Shown: positions 12,139 through 22,620 of the stretch, piece after piece
Layout of the letters: each line of letters opens with the position of its first letter
Numbering within the stretch: position 1 is the stretch's first letter
From: Callipepla californica brunnescens
Lineage: Eukaryota > Chordata > Aves > Galliformes > Odontophoridae
DNA length: 64,000 nt
Direction: 5' to 3'
Assembly (NCBI GenBank): GCA_023055505.1
Contig: JALIRH010000001.1
Location: 96,813,034-96,877,033, forward strand
The notes under the pieces: model-generated
The model's input: the letters and a program-made list of their open reading frames with translations, nothing else
Told to the model about the DNA's origin: nothing
Databases searched by the model: none
Made by a program: the position numbers and the translations under genes

Positions 12139-13548
12139 CCCTATCTATTTAAACTTACAACATAGCGATAGAGAAACTCAGCTTTGAATTAATCTGTTGT
12201 AGCACATATTCTAGTCTTTGGTATTCTGATGGGTAAGATAACTGTGGGATATCTGCTGTGGTAGTCAGATTGCTGTAAGATAACAGGTATAAGAAAGCAA
12301 ATAAAGAAAAGGAATCCCAAGAGAACCTTGTCCATTCTATTTCATGCTATTCCATAATGCTATTACATAACTTTTTTAATTTTTTTTCCATCTGAGTTAT
12401 GTACCTGAATTATCTCAGTTTTTGTGATGGTGTTTCAGCTTCAGCTTCATTTGGACACTTTTCAGTACCTGAAAATCTTTACTATAGCCCATTCATGCCA
12501 CTAGGGATGTAATAAAATTCACTTGATTTCTACCAGACAAATATCAGTTGTCTAAGTTTTCTCCATAGTTACTGAAGAAAGATAACTCCAGAAAGTTAGT
12601 AGTGTGCTAAATGCACTTTTTTAATGTATTAAGTAGCTTCTGGAACTGATCATCTTTCTGCTTTATACCTGTCAGATTTTACATGAATAGATTCCTAAGC
12701 TGTAAATGGCAAAATCTTGCAGAGACTAATTTCAGTCTTTGTCTACTGCATGAAAGAGTAATGTTAACTTCATTAACAGGTATATGTCAAGGCATAATTG
12801 CAAAATAATATAACTTTTTCATAAATCTATTTCTACCTACTGTTTATTAATTAATATTTAAAGTATATTTAATATTTTAATACAAAATTTCATTCAGTTG
12901 CAGTATTGAGTCATGACCTTTCGCAAAAGTAGGAAATACTTTGCAACATGGTAACTGATCTGCAAACAAATCTGTTTTCTATTAGAAAGTTAGCCGTTTC
13001 CAATAAAAGTATCTATACGAGGTTTGAAGTGTAGCTCTTCTGCATTACCATTAGCCGACATGAACTAGAGAGTACTGTTTGTCTAATACACAGTCCCAAA
13101 TTTAGAAGCATGAAAGGCCAAAACAAAGAAGATGGATGGCAGCATCCTCACAGATAGAGCAGAAAGGCTCATTAACATCACCAAGTTGTCATCAAGAGGA
13201 TACAAACTGCAGAATATCAGACAGTGACATTTATGATTGAAATTCAGAATATTCTGAGATAGAATAAAATACATCTTTGTTTATGTAAACATGATAGCAG
13301 TCACTGCCCTCTCAGCAAGATTATTTGCACATAAAAAGTTACATGGAAACTAACAGATAAAAGATTCAACAAAGAAGCACATTTGTTATAAGCTGAAAGC
13401 CAAAACTGGAGTATAGTGATAATATCAGTGATAACAAAAGAAAGTTTACTGTGTAACTGGACAAATTCGTCATTCACCCTACTATTCTGCCTCTAGGACA
13501 TGGCCATGCAGCTTTGTTTAAGTGCAGTCAATAAATTACTCTTCACAG
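12139..13548. other. Unique A+T-rich non-coding DNA
   Basis: No gene or transposon recognised. It contains TTAATTAATATT-type A+T runs near 12845-12890. Confidence 0.55.
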
Positions 13549-13786
13549 AATTACAGGGGTTGAAAGGGACCACTCCTCATCAAGTCTAACACCCCTGTCA
13601 AAGCAGGAATCCTACAGCACGTTGTACAGGTAGGCATCCAGATGGATCTTGAGTATCTCCATGGAAGGTGACTCCACTGTCTCCCTGAGCAACATGTTCT
13701 GGTGCTCTTTCACCTTTATTGTAAAGGTGTTTTTATGTATGTTAGTATGGAATTTCTAATGTTCAAGTTTTAGGCCATTACTCCTT
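13549..13786 (-). mobile_element. CR1 LINE 3' region, interrupted at its 5' side
   Basis: Read on the minus strand this is a CR1 tail. On the plus strand it begins 'CACAGAATTACAGGGGTTG' and carries 'TAGGCATCCAGATGGATCTT' and 'TCTCCATGGAAGGTGACTCC', which mark a CR1 subfamily different from the other copies in this window. It breaks off abruptly at 'GGCCATTACTCCTT', exactly where the 3' terminus of the next minus-strand CR1 begins. That pattern suggests either that the second element inserted into it or that the two integrated back to back. Confidence 0.87.
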
Positions 13787-14440
13787 CATAGAATCATGGT
13801 AGAATCATAGAATGCTCTGGGTTGAAAAGGACCTCAAAGATAATCTATTTCAACCCCCTTGCTGTGGGCATGGTCACTAAACACCAGACCAGGCTACCCA
13901 GAGCCACATTCAGCCTTGCCTTGAATGTCTCCAGTGATGGGGTATCCACAACCACTCTGGGCAACCTGTTCCAGTGTGTCACCATCCTCTGAGGGAAAAA
14001 CTACCTCCTAATGTCTAACCAAAATCTCCCCTGTCTTAGTTTAAAACCATTCCCTGGGTCTTGTCTTATTACTATGCACCACTAAGAACGTGACCTCATT
14101 CATTTGCCTACCACCTCCCTTAAGATACTTCTAAACATTAATCAGATGCCCTCTCAGTCATCCTTTCCCCCATCTGAACAGACCCAGGTTACTCAGCTTT
14201 TCCTCTAGGCCCTTGTCATCTTTGTGGCCCTTTGCTGGACTCCTTCTAGGAGATCTCTGTCTTTTTTTTTGAACTGGGTAGTCCAGAATTGAACACAGTA
14301 GTCAAAATTTCATCTCACCAAAGCAGAGCAGGAGGATCACTTCCCTCAATCTGCTGGCCACACTCTTCTTAATGCACTGCAGGATACCACCTTCCTCAGT
14401 CACAAGGCCACTTGATACAGGAAAAACCTGATAATAACCA
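13787..14440 (-). mobile_element. CR1 LINE, 3' UTR plus ORF2 C-terminal pseudogene
   Basis: This is the longest CR1 copy in the window, about 650 bp, oriented minus. The 3' end (plus-strand 13787-13860) shows repeated CATAGAAT octamers and 'TGGGTTGAAAAGGACC'. Farther 5' it covers the C-terminal part of ORF2, the LINE protein with endonuclease and reverse transcriptase. The remnant of the region downstream of the RT core is readable around 14300-14400 as GGILQCIKKSVASRLREVIL, a well conserved CR1 stretch. Frameshifts and stops separate this from the terminal part, so the copy is dead. The 5' boundary near 14440 is approximate. It lies head to tail with the preceding CR1. Confidence 0.92.
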
Positions 14441-15347
14441 CACTGAGTGTGCTGGTTTATATCCCATCTTCTTTGCATTGAGATCATTATCCTGTTGCAT
14501 ATACTTGTGCGATCTTTTTTCCTCTCCACTCATCTCTCAGTTTTTCAATTAGAAGAACTGAGCTGCTTTAAACCTCCAGCTCAACAGGGAACTTTATTAC
14601 AGTGAACATTAAATGGAAGGAGGATTCTTCACTCAGACTTCCTAAGAGACAGTTCCTTACTCATTTTACTGCTTTCTGTGTTTCACTGACTCTTCCAGTG
14701 TTGTATAGACAACCTGGGCAAGCAGTTCTTGCTTTTGAATTCAGATTATGCCCAGAGTCAATAGTTAGGCTGAGATGTTTCTCTTGGTGCACTTTTTTTT
14801 CCCATATCTCACTATCTCTTATAAGTGTTTGTGCAGCCATTTGGTAAACCAGATTTAAAAAAAAAAAATCAAAACCATTCTAAGTATTCAGCCCAGTTCT
14901 TCCTTCAGTAAAAGCAATTGTTAATTTATTTACTAGAATACAAAAAGTGAAAGAAATGCTCCTCACCCCATTGTGGGCATTCACCAACAAGAAATAACTT
15001 TTACCGTTCAGATCAAGGCATTAAAAAATGAATGATTTATTGATTTAATGTAAATTCACACCTCTTTGATGAGCATTAGTTCTCAAGGTGTGACTAAGAG
15101 CACATCTGAGTCATTAAGTAAAAGAAGCAGCTTTGGAAAATTATCGCTAGTAGTCCACACAGTTGAAAAGTCTAAGGGGTAGTCCTGCAAGGTATTTTCT
15201 TCATTAATATTGATGACTTAGGAGATTGACAAAGTCAGAAAATGTTATTGTCACTCTGAGGTATAGATCATTGCTACAGATGAGCCTTCTGAACAGGTAT
15301 TCTTGCTCTTGCATTTCACCTCTCTTCCCTTGTTTCCAGTTAGAAAG
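14441..15347. other. Unique non-coding DNA
   Basis: No gene recognised. An 81-codon frame (14602-14847) has no recognisable domain. A-run at about 14856-14867. Confidence 0.5.
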
Positions 15348-15665
15348 TCACAGAATCATTGAATGGTTTGGATTAGAAGGGATCCTAAAGATCATCTAGT
15401 TCCAACCCCACTACTGTGGGCATGGCTGCCACCCATTAGATTAGGCCACCAAGGGCTTCATCCAACCTGAACACCTCCAGGGATGGGGCATCTTCAGCTT
15501 TGCTGTGCAAGCTGTTCCTGTGCCTCGCAACTCTGAGTTAAGAATTTCCTCCTTATACCTCTAATTGAAATCTACCCTTTGTTAGTTTAAAGCCACTATC
15601 CTTTAACTTGTCACTATATTCCCTGATTGAGCCCCTTTCCAGCTTTCTTGCAGGCCCCCTTTTAA
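15348..15665 (-). mobile_element. CR1 LINE 3' end with ORF2 tail
   Basis: On the plus strand the copy begins 'TCACAGAATCATTGAATGG' and continues with GATCATCTAGTTCCAACCCC, 'ACCTCCAGGGATGGGGC' and 'AAGCTGTTCCTGTGCCTC', then 'AGTTTAAAGCCACTATCC'. This is the typical order for a minus-strand CR1 running from 3' end into the ORF2 C-terminus. About 320 bp remain, with scattered substitutions and small indels. It is non-coding now. Confidence 0.92.
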
Positions 15666-17308
15666 CAGAAGTCTAGTTCCCAGAGTTGTGGTGGCTCAAT
15701 CATAAACTGAAGTTGTCTAACAGAAATTCTTTTTTTTTCTTTTCCAAGAAAAAAGACCTGGAGTAAGAAATGAAGGAAGGAGCATGAAAAAGGCATTAAG
15801 TGGGCTCAGCTGTATTTTCAAACTATACTTCAGGTTCTATTTCAGTTCTCAACTACAGGTATAAAGGTAGTGAGCTTTATGATTCCCCTAAGGACAACTA
15901 ATGGGCTGAGAATTACAGAGTTTGGCTCTGCTTACTTGCAATAAATCCTTAGGAGTTATGTGGCTACATGCTTTTTATGCCAACAGCATTTGAGGCCAGC
16001 CTTCTTAACCATTCAATCAGTTGTTTTGTTTGAGGAAATAAATGGTTGAAGCCACCTGGAGGCTAGTTGGGGGGCACTTAAATCCACAGTAATCTGTGAA
16101 GACTCCCTTTTTGCTGTTGTACTACGTTGTACTGTGTATGCCTAAGTTGTGCCTAGCATTTCTCCATTTATCAGAATTGTCTTACCTATGACTAGGTATA
16201 TATGTCCATAACTGACCCAGTCATCCTACTTTGCACAGAGAAATAAGAAATTTTAAGGCAATGTGAGGCAATTAATCTAAAATATTCCAGGAAGGACATA
16301 TTTGTCTTCATAGTCATGGGTGGAAGCACGGTGACTATTTTAGAAGTAGTTCTTAAAGACACCTCCATTTGGTCAGATGAATCTATTTGCCTTTGTTCAG
16401 CGAAGATAGCTCTAACAGAAATAAGCTCTAGCATAAGCAGTGTGGTCGAATCACATGCAAGCAAGTAGTGTAGTACAGGTTATGTACTTCATACTCCGTA
16501 GAGTGAAGCTCTTGTCATATTATGTAAATTCTGTGGGTTATATATCGTATTAGTTTCAGTCAACCTCCCTGTACTGACCAAGAAGACTACATTTCCTCAG
16601 GGGTAGGCATCTACTCCCCTGGCCTACTCGAGTCTCTGGCTGCAGCTAGGACAGGACCTGATTGTGAGACCTGTGTTGTCATCTTCCTGTGGTTTTCCAT
16701 CTGGTCCCAGCCTCAAGAAATCACATCTTAGCAGTGATTTTCCAGCAGATTACTCTGTGCTGGTCAAACTACATCCCCTAGTTTCATTTCATAAAGGCTA
16801 AAACCAGTTTAAGCACTGAGGCCATTTGGTGGTGAGAATCAATACATGGTAAGCTGAGCTCACCTGACAATTCATTTAAAAAACAGATGTAGAAGCCAAT
16901 TTAGACACAATGAGTACTTTCAGATTAGTTTAGGTAACTGATGTGATCCATTAATTTAAAGATATATGTATTTGAGGACACTACTCTAGTTTACTTGGTA
17001 AACATATACCTGTTGTTTTAAGTCATAGTGTGTGGGAGCATAAGTCTGAGAAAATGAGATATTGGAACCATATAAAAACAAAAATAGTATGATTTCACTA
17101 AGGTTTACACTGATAGATCACTTGTTTCTTGTAGGATATTTTCCTTTTTGATACTGGCACTCTTAATGCAGGTCTCCTGTCAGACAAGAATGTTACAAGC
17201 ACAGGAATATAAGTGTCAAAGAACTGGAAGTATAAGTCATTCTAGGGCCATCAGTACTACTACCAAAATATCCTGGACTGCAGCAAGATCTGAAAGAAGG
17301 TGCTAAAG
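15666..17308. other. Unique non-coding DNA with a slightly G+C-richer patch
   Basis: No gene seen. The patch at about 16560-16800 is noticeably richer in G+C and contains 'GACTACATTTCCTCAGG', a motif reminiscent of avian LTRs, but I cannot assign it. Confidence 0.45.
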
Positions 17309-17830
17309 TGTCACAGTTTTATGATTTTTTTATGGGCATTCCACATCATAACATCATTTAAGGCACTGGGAGTTAAAGAGTTAATGCTCCTGTTCCATGG
17401 ACTGCTGAATTTTTGGGTACCTGGTTCTCAGAAGAGGAGAACTTCATATCCCAGAGGACTTTGCCTTCCTGTTTTCTGCTCAGAGGAAAAGATAAAACTG
17501 CACACAAATGACAAGACTGTCTCTTTTTTTGTTGTTTGTCTCAGCAGTGCATGCTTCCCAGCAATCTCCCCTTCAGCTTTAGAGTAAGGCCTTTGGTTTC
17601 AGGCACTCTCATTTAGTTGATTTCTTAGCTTCAGTTCCAATTATTTTGTATTATACTGTGCTATTTTGCATTCCAATATCTTATATAGTAAATTAACTTC
17701 CTCCTCAGATTATTGCAGCTGTTTTGTTTTTAGGTTCATCTCCCTACTCTCTCCCTTTTCCCCCTTCCCCTTCCCAGGGCATTGGTCCATGAGCTCCCCT
17801 GTCCCATTCATCATGGAACTGGGCTGAAAT
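17309..17830 (+). mobile_element. Probable second avian LTR (tentative)
   Basis: The sequence opens with TGTCACAG, compatible with the TGT start of retroviral LTRs. It carries 'GGGAGTTAAAGAGTTAATGC', 'GGTACCTGGTTCTCAG' and 'ATCCCAGAGGACTTTGCC'. Toward its 3' side is a T-rich 'GCTGTTTTGTTTTTAGG' followed by a C-rich CCCTTTTCCCCCTTCCCC run. This arrangement resembles avian ERVL-like LTRs as I remember them, but the match is by eye. The 3' boundary is uncertain, I see no target-site duplication, and no internal retroviral genes follow. It could instead be an unrelated unique sequence. Confidence 0.42.
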
Positions 17831-19106
17831 TGACAAATTGACAAATACGTATAGTAACTCCATATAAACAGATCACATTTTAAGTGGCCTCTAATATGCA
17901 CAACTCTCCCAAAGTACTTGGAACAGTGGTCTATTGGACCCATCTGTGCCCAATGGTGGGGTCACTGCAGCCAGCTGGAGTTGACTGTGTTTGGTATGGG
18001 GCCTCGCCTCCCAGAGTCAGCCTCTGCTTTTCCCAACAGCCAAACATTTACACCTGCACTCCATATAATGACAGGTACCTTATTCTCAGTTGCTTTGTCT
18101 GTTGTATGTATTCCAAGCTGAGTTATTAGTGTGCTATCAGTAAAAAGCTAAGATACATTTTAAAATGACGATTGCACTGGAAGAAGTAAAACTAAAGAAT
18201 CTTTAGGCAGTGTCTACCTGTAGAGTGGTCTTGTTTTCTTGCACTAAATCACACTTTACCTGCAGTGGGAAGCATGTAAAAAGATGTGGCATAAATTATA
18301 CAGACATCTTCATGTATTCGTCATAGAGTTTATGCTCATAATGGGTCTAAATTATATATGAAAAAAAATGTGAAATGCAGTCAGAATGGGCCATTGTATG
18401 TATGATTTGGAAGGGCAGGATTGTACACAGAGCACACAAATGCAGCTGTGTGCATGCAACACTAGCGATGCAGAAGCACACTGCCAGGGACAGAGACAAA
18501 CAAAACCTCATCCATGTTTTCCACATTCCTTGATACATACCAAAAGCTCAATTGCTGTTATCAAATATTTGTACACATTTCCACCAAACATTTTGAGCAA
18601 ATTCCAAAATTTAATTTGCTGGATGTAATATTCTACTAAAATTGCTGTTGGTTTTTTTTGTTTTACTTTTTCTAATAGAACTGGAAAGAACAGTAGTGTC
18701 TCTTTCTATCTGTCTTCTATAATTGCTGTTCAAGATCTGATGATGCAACTTAACTGCAACTTAAACTGGTGCCACAGATACAGTTTCTCACTATTACCAG
18801 AAGCAGGAAAAGAGCAATCAGCTTTTAACAGATAATTTTTAGTTTGACAACTGACAAAATGAGAAGATATTTCATAGAAATACTTACAATTTTACAGAAC
18901 CAAGGTTCAGACACTTGAAAATGAAGTTAGAGAGTTTGACTGCAAAATGGATTGAAAATAATGGAAGTTAGATTGCCCATGGGAAGTTAATTTTCAAAGG
19001 AACATATTGTAAGTCTGTGGAACATAAAGTACCTGTTAACAGACATAAAATATATTTGTTCACTCTGCAGCTAGCAGCTTCAATATCAGAACTGTAACTG
19101 ATATCC
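17831..19106. other. Non-coding DNA; unexplained G+C-richer segment at 17930-18060
   Basis: No gene assigned. The segment at about 17930-18060 is G+C-richer than its surroundings and follows the tentative LTR, so it might be residual internal element sequence. I recognise no retroviral motif in it. Confidence 0.4.
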
Positions 19107-19170
19107 CAGTTAGATATCAGATCTATATCAGTTAGATATCAGATCTAATATCAGTTAGATATTAGAGCAG
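19107..19170. repeat. 22-23-bp tandem repeat, about 2.8 copies
   Basis: Copies begin at 19107, 19129 and 19152 with CAGTTAGATATCAGATCTA, TAT or ATAT filling the remainder. The third copy decays after TTAGATATTAGAG. The unit contains GATATC and AGATCT palindromes, so each copy is itself partly self-complementary. This is a small minisatellite seed with no evident function. Confidence 0.88.
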
Positions 19171-22100
19171 ATAACATTTATTTGTGTAAGTCACAAAAAA
19201 ACCCTGTTCTTCTATGGGAGTAATAGCGGCCGTTGTTAAAAATCTCCTGATTCTTAGGGGAGAGAATTTGCTAAAAGCGAGTTTTTGTTTGATTTTTTGT
19301 TTGTTTTTGAAGATGAGGGCAGGTTACATAGCCTCATATATTGCATGATATGTTGCCTAATGTTATGCTTCTGTGACCTTGAAGTGTGAAAAAACACCAA
19401 ATAGCAAATAAATGCCATTATGAAGTCAGGAGTTCAAAAGTTTGGTAAGCACTGATGGCACATAACATTGCATAGCCTCCTTTACTTCAATCACCTTTAT
19501 GGAAAGCTATATTAGTTTGGATTATTTGCTAATGCAGTTTATAAAGCAGTCTTATGAAGAACTGTGCTGGTAAAAGGAAAATGAGCTGGCGAATGTGTGG
19601 GATCTGAAAAGATCTGCCCAGGTCAATGCACTGGATAGCTTCTTTTGTTGCTCAGAAGGCAAAGTATGATGACCCAGGTCAAACCTTCAGGTCTGAGATA
19701 TAACAGTTTTGTGGGGTGTGAACCTATGTGTGGTGTAAGAAAGTCCGTTCCTGACAAAGGTCTGAGAAAGTGTGCCACAGAAGCCTTTAAAACCATCATA
19801 GTTTTCTTGAAATAATGTCCCAAGGATGCCTATTCACCTCCCTTCATTCTTGCATCAAAATCTCACATTTTTCTCATTATTTGAAAGAGTATCTTTTCAG
19901 GTATAGTGATGTATTATGTAGATAATGAGGAATCTGGGTGATATCACTGAAGTTGAAGCAAAAGACAATAAGCAAAAAGAATTTCATACAACACCAAGAG
20001 GAAAACAAGTATTAAGGTAGGGTAAAATCTGGCGAACATTAAAAGTAAGATTCGTTTTCACTGTTCTTTGTCAGAAATGATTACATTCCCATATTCTCAA
20101 GGATGATTTAGATATTCAGCATTAGCAGGCTGGATTTTGTGCTACCCATAGTGTACTTCTTCTGGCTGAAAATATCCCTGGAAGTGATTTCTTAAATTTA
20201 TGTGTCACATCAGATTGCATGGAGTTACGCGGAGGTGAATCTCTCATCCTCTGATCTCACAGCACTTCCCATGCAGCTCAGTTCACAGAAGTCGAACAGC
20301 AAAAAAATGTACTTCTGTTCACAGCACAAGGGGAAGCAGGTCAAAAAGGTGAGGGGAAAAGGGTGTAAGTAACTAAAATTGTTCTATGGATTTCCACACT
20401 GATTGTCTAAAGCTGTAACTTCGCTGCATGGTGATTGCCTTTCAGTGATTTTATACCAGTGTTTCAACTCCTTGGGGAGAATACTGATATGACAGTGTCA
20501 GATTCACTGCCTTTTATCGAGAGCCTCTCCAGCTTCAGAAAGTGGGTTGGGGAGCATAATAAACCACTAAAAGTAGCACAACCTGAATTTCTCACTGTAT
20601 CTGAGTGTACTGGGTGTAGGGGGCTCCCAGTATCTAAACACAAAGTTGAATGCTCTGAAAGTTAGCTAATGTTCCAGGATTTTGGAATCACAGTTTCATT
20701 TAATGAAGACAACACTTGTAAATGTTTTGTGGCTGAGATGAAATTGCACTTACCTTTCAGCTGTAGGCAATTGGTTTAGGTCCAAGTTGACATTATCAGC
20801 TCATTGGGTCCCTGGTGGACAAAAGTCCACCACACAAAACCACTGTACATAATCTTGTAAACTTGACAGTCAGTGAATAGAAGGGCTTAAAACTGATACT
20901 GGCACAGAATAAATTACCCAGAACAATAGAGAAGGGTTTGAGTATATGATGGAACAGATGAGAAGGAAGAACAGAAGGTAGGAAATCCTTATTTTGACAC
21001 CAGCTATTACTTTTGTCCTAAATTAACTTTTTTAATCAATTTTCATCATTACACTTTCAAAATGGAATAAAATAAACAGATAAACATCTCTCATTTCACA
21101 ATTTTTAAGGAAGTTCTATTCTTATGGCTATTGGCAGAAAAAGAGAATTGCATTCAAGGAATGTAATAGGGATAATTGATGGGAAATTCTTCATACATTT
21201 GTTAAATTAGTAGGAGCAATTTGCTACAGGATCTCACATAAGGCTTTGTTTACACAGTGAATTAAGAGAGACCAGCGTAGAGCAAAGTAAGTCCACTGCT
21301 CTTAAAAGTAAAAAATGATCACATTTGATTCTGCTTATAGTGGACACACAGAATCAGATGTATGAATGCTATGTGGACATCATCTTGCAGATGTAGTCTC
21401 ACTTCAATGTCACTGCTTCTGAAAATTAGTGTTTTCAAATATTAAAAAAATCATCCAAACACTGCTGAATAAAGGTACTTAAGTCTTTAGTCTTATTATT
21501 AGCCCTTACTTTGGTGGAGATACTTATGTGATTAAAAATATCCAGTCTTCAGGGAGGATTGTGGGAATGCATTCTTAAAGTGCTTTGAAACACTGTTGAA
21601 AAAAAAAAAAGAAACCAAAAAAGGACAAGATTTGGGAAAAATTCTAGAAGAGCCCTCCATAGGGAGACTGATTTTGCACGAAACTAGTTGCAGTCTGCGT
21701 CTTTCACAACCAGTAGGAATTATGGAGAATGATTTAGATAACGAGGTTACACTATATTTTAAGAGACAAAGTAATCTATGAGAACAATCACCAGCAGTTA
21801 AAATTAAATAAATGTATTCCCTGCTTGCTCAGATGACAGAACACATAGCTGATTCCTGTTCTTGAAGAAGATGGTTATGTAGAAGTTAGGTTGATCAGAA
21901 AGCCTCAGGATTTCAAAACCAAGAGTAAGGCAATTTCTTGATAAGAAATTCTTTGAGGTGAAAGCAAAAAACACGTCACAGTAACCAAGAGAGTGAGTAT
22001 TTCTAGCTTTATATTTCTCACAAACTGGAATACCTAATAGTATGAAATTGAGGCAATCTTAATTTATGAGCTAGAAAGTGAGTCATAAGTAGTAGCAAAA

Positions 22101-22439
22101 TAAATTCTGTTATCTATACATTCAAAATCCAGCTTTTCATGAATTGTCTTCTTGGCAGTATGTTCAAATAATGTTAGACCTTTCTTGATCTCAAGAATGC
22201 CTTTCAGTCTCCTGATAACAAGGGAATTAATTAAGAAAAATGGAAAAGAAAGGGTCCCCAACGGGTCATGCTCAGATTTATGCAAGGGAAGAAGTGATCT
22301 GAAAGAAGGAGGAGCAAGTTCTTCCACTTTTTTTAATGAAATTCTTTAGAGGGTGAATTTATAACCAATACACTCAAATGACGTAGGACAGCTTTCTATC
22401 GACATCTTGAAAACCTCACACTTTGAATGAAATGAGCAG
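19171..22439. other. Unique non-coding DNA
   Basis: No gene or transposon recognised. Frames at 20435-20665 and 21596-21781 are short and domain-less. A TTTG-rich run lies near 19284-19310. Confidence 0.55.
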
Positions 22440-22620
22440 TTGCTTGCACTCACTAAAGGATTATCTCATTTACATTTTCAAAAGGGATTACAATGCCTTT
22501 AAAGGACAAGTATCTTTTGGGCTAATTAATTTTCCTCAGACTAACTTGCAATTTATAGTGAGCACTTGATTAAATATTAATGCAGGGTATAGGGTCACAC
22601 TTTTTGCAATATTCTAAATC
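22440..22620. promoter_or_regulatory. Candidate conserved regulatory element (motif-dense)
   Basis: In about 180 bp there is a concentration of homeodomain-type cores: GGATTA at 22458-22463 and 22485-22490 (OTX/PITX-like, TAATCC on the other strand), TAATTAAT at 22523-22530 (LHX/paired-like), and TTGATTAAATATTAATG near 22567. A CTTTAAAGGACAAG block lies between them. The sequence is compositionally smooth and free of repeats, as vertebrate conserved non-coding elements usually are. The motif matches are seen; any function is inference, and A+T-rich DNA produces such cores by chance. Confidence 0.25.
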
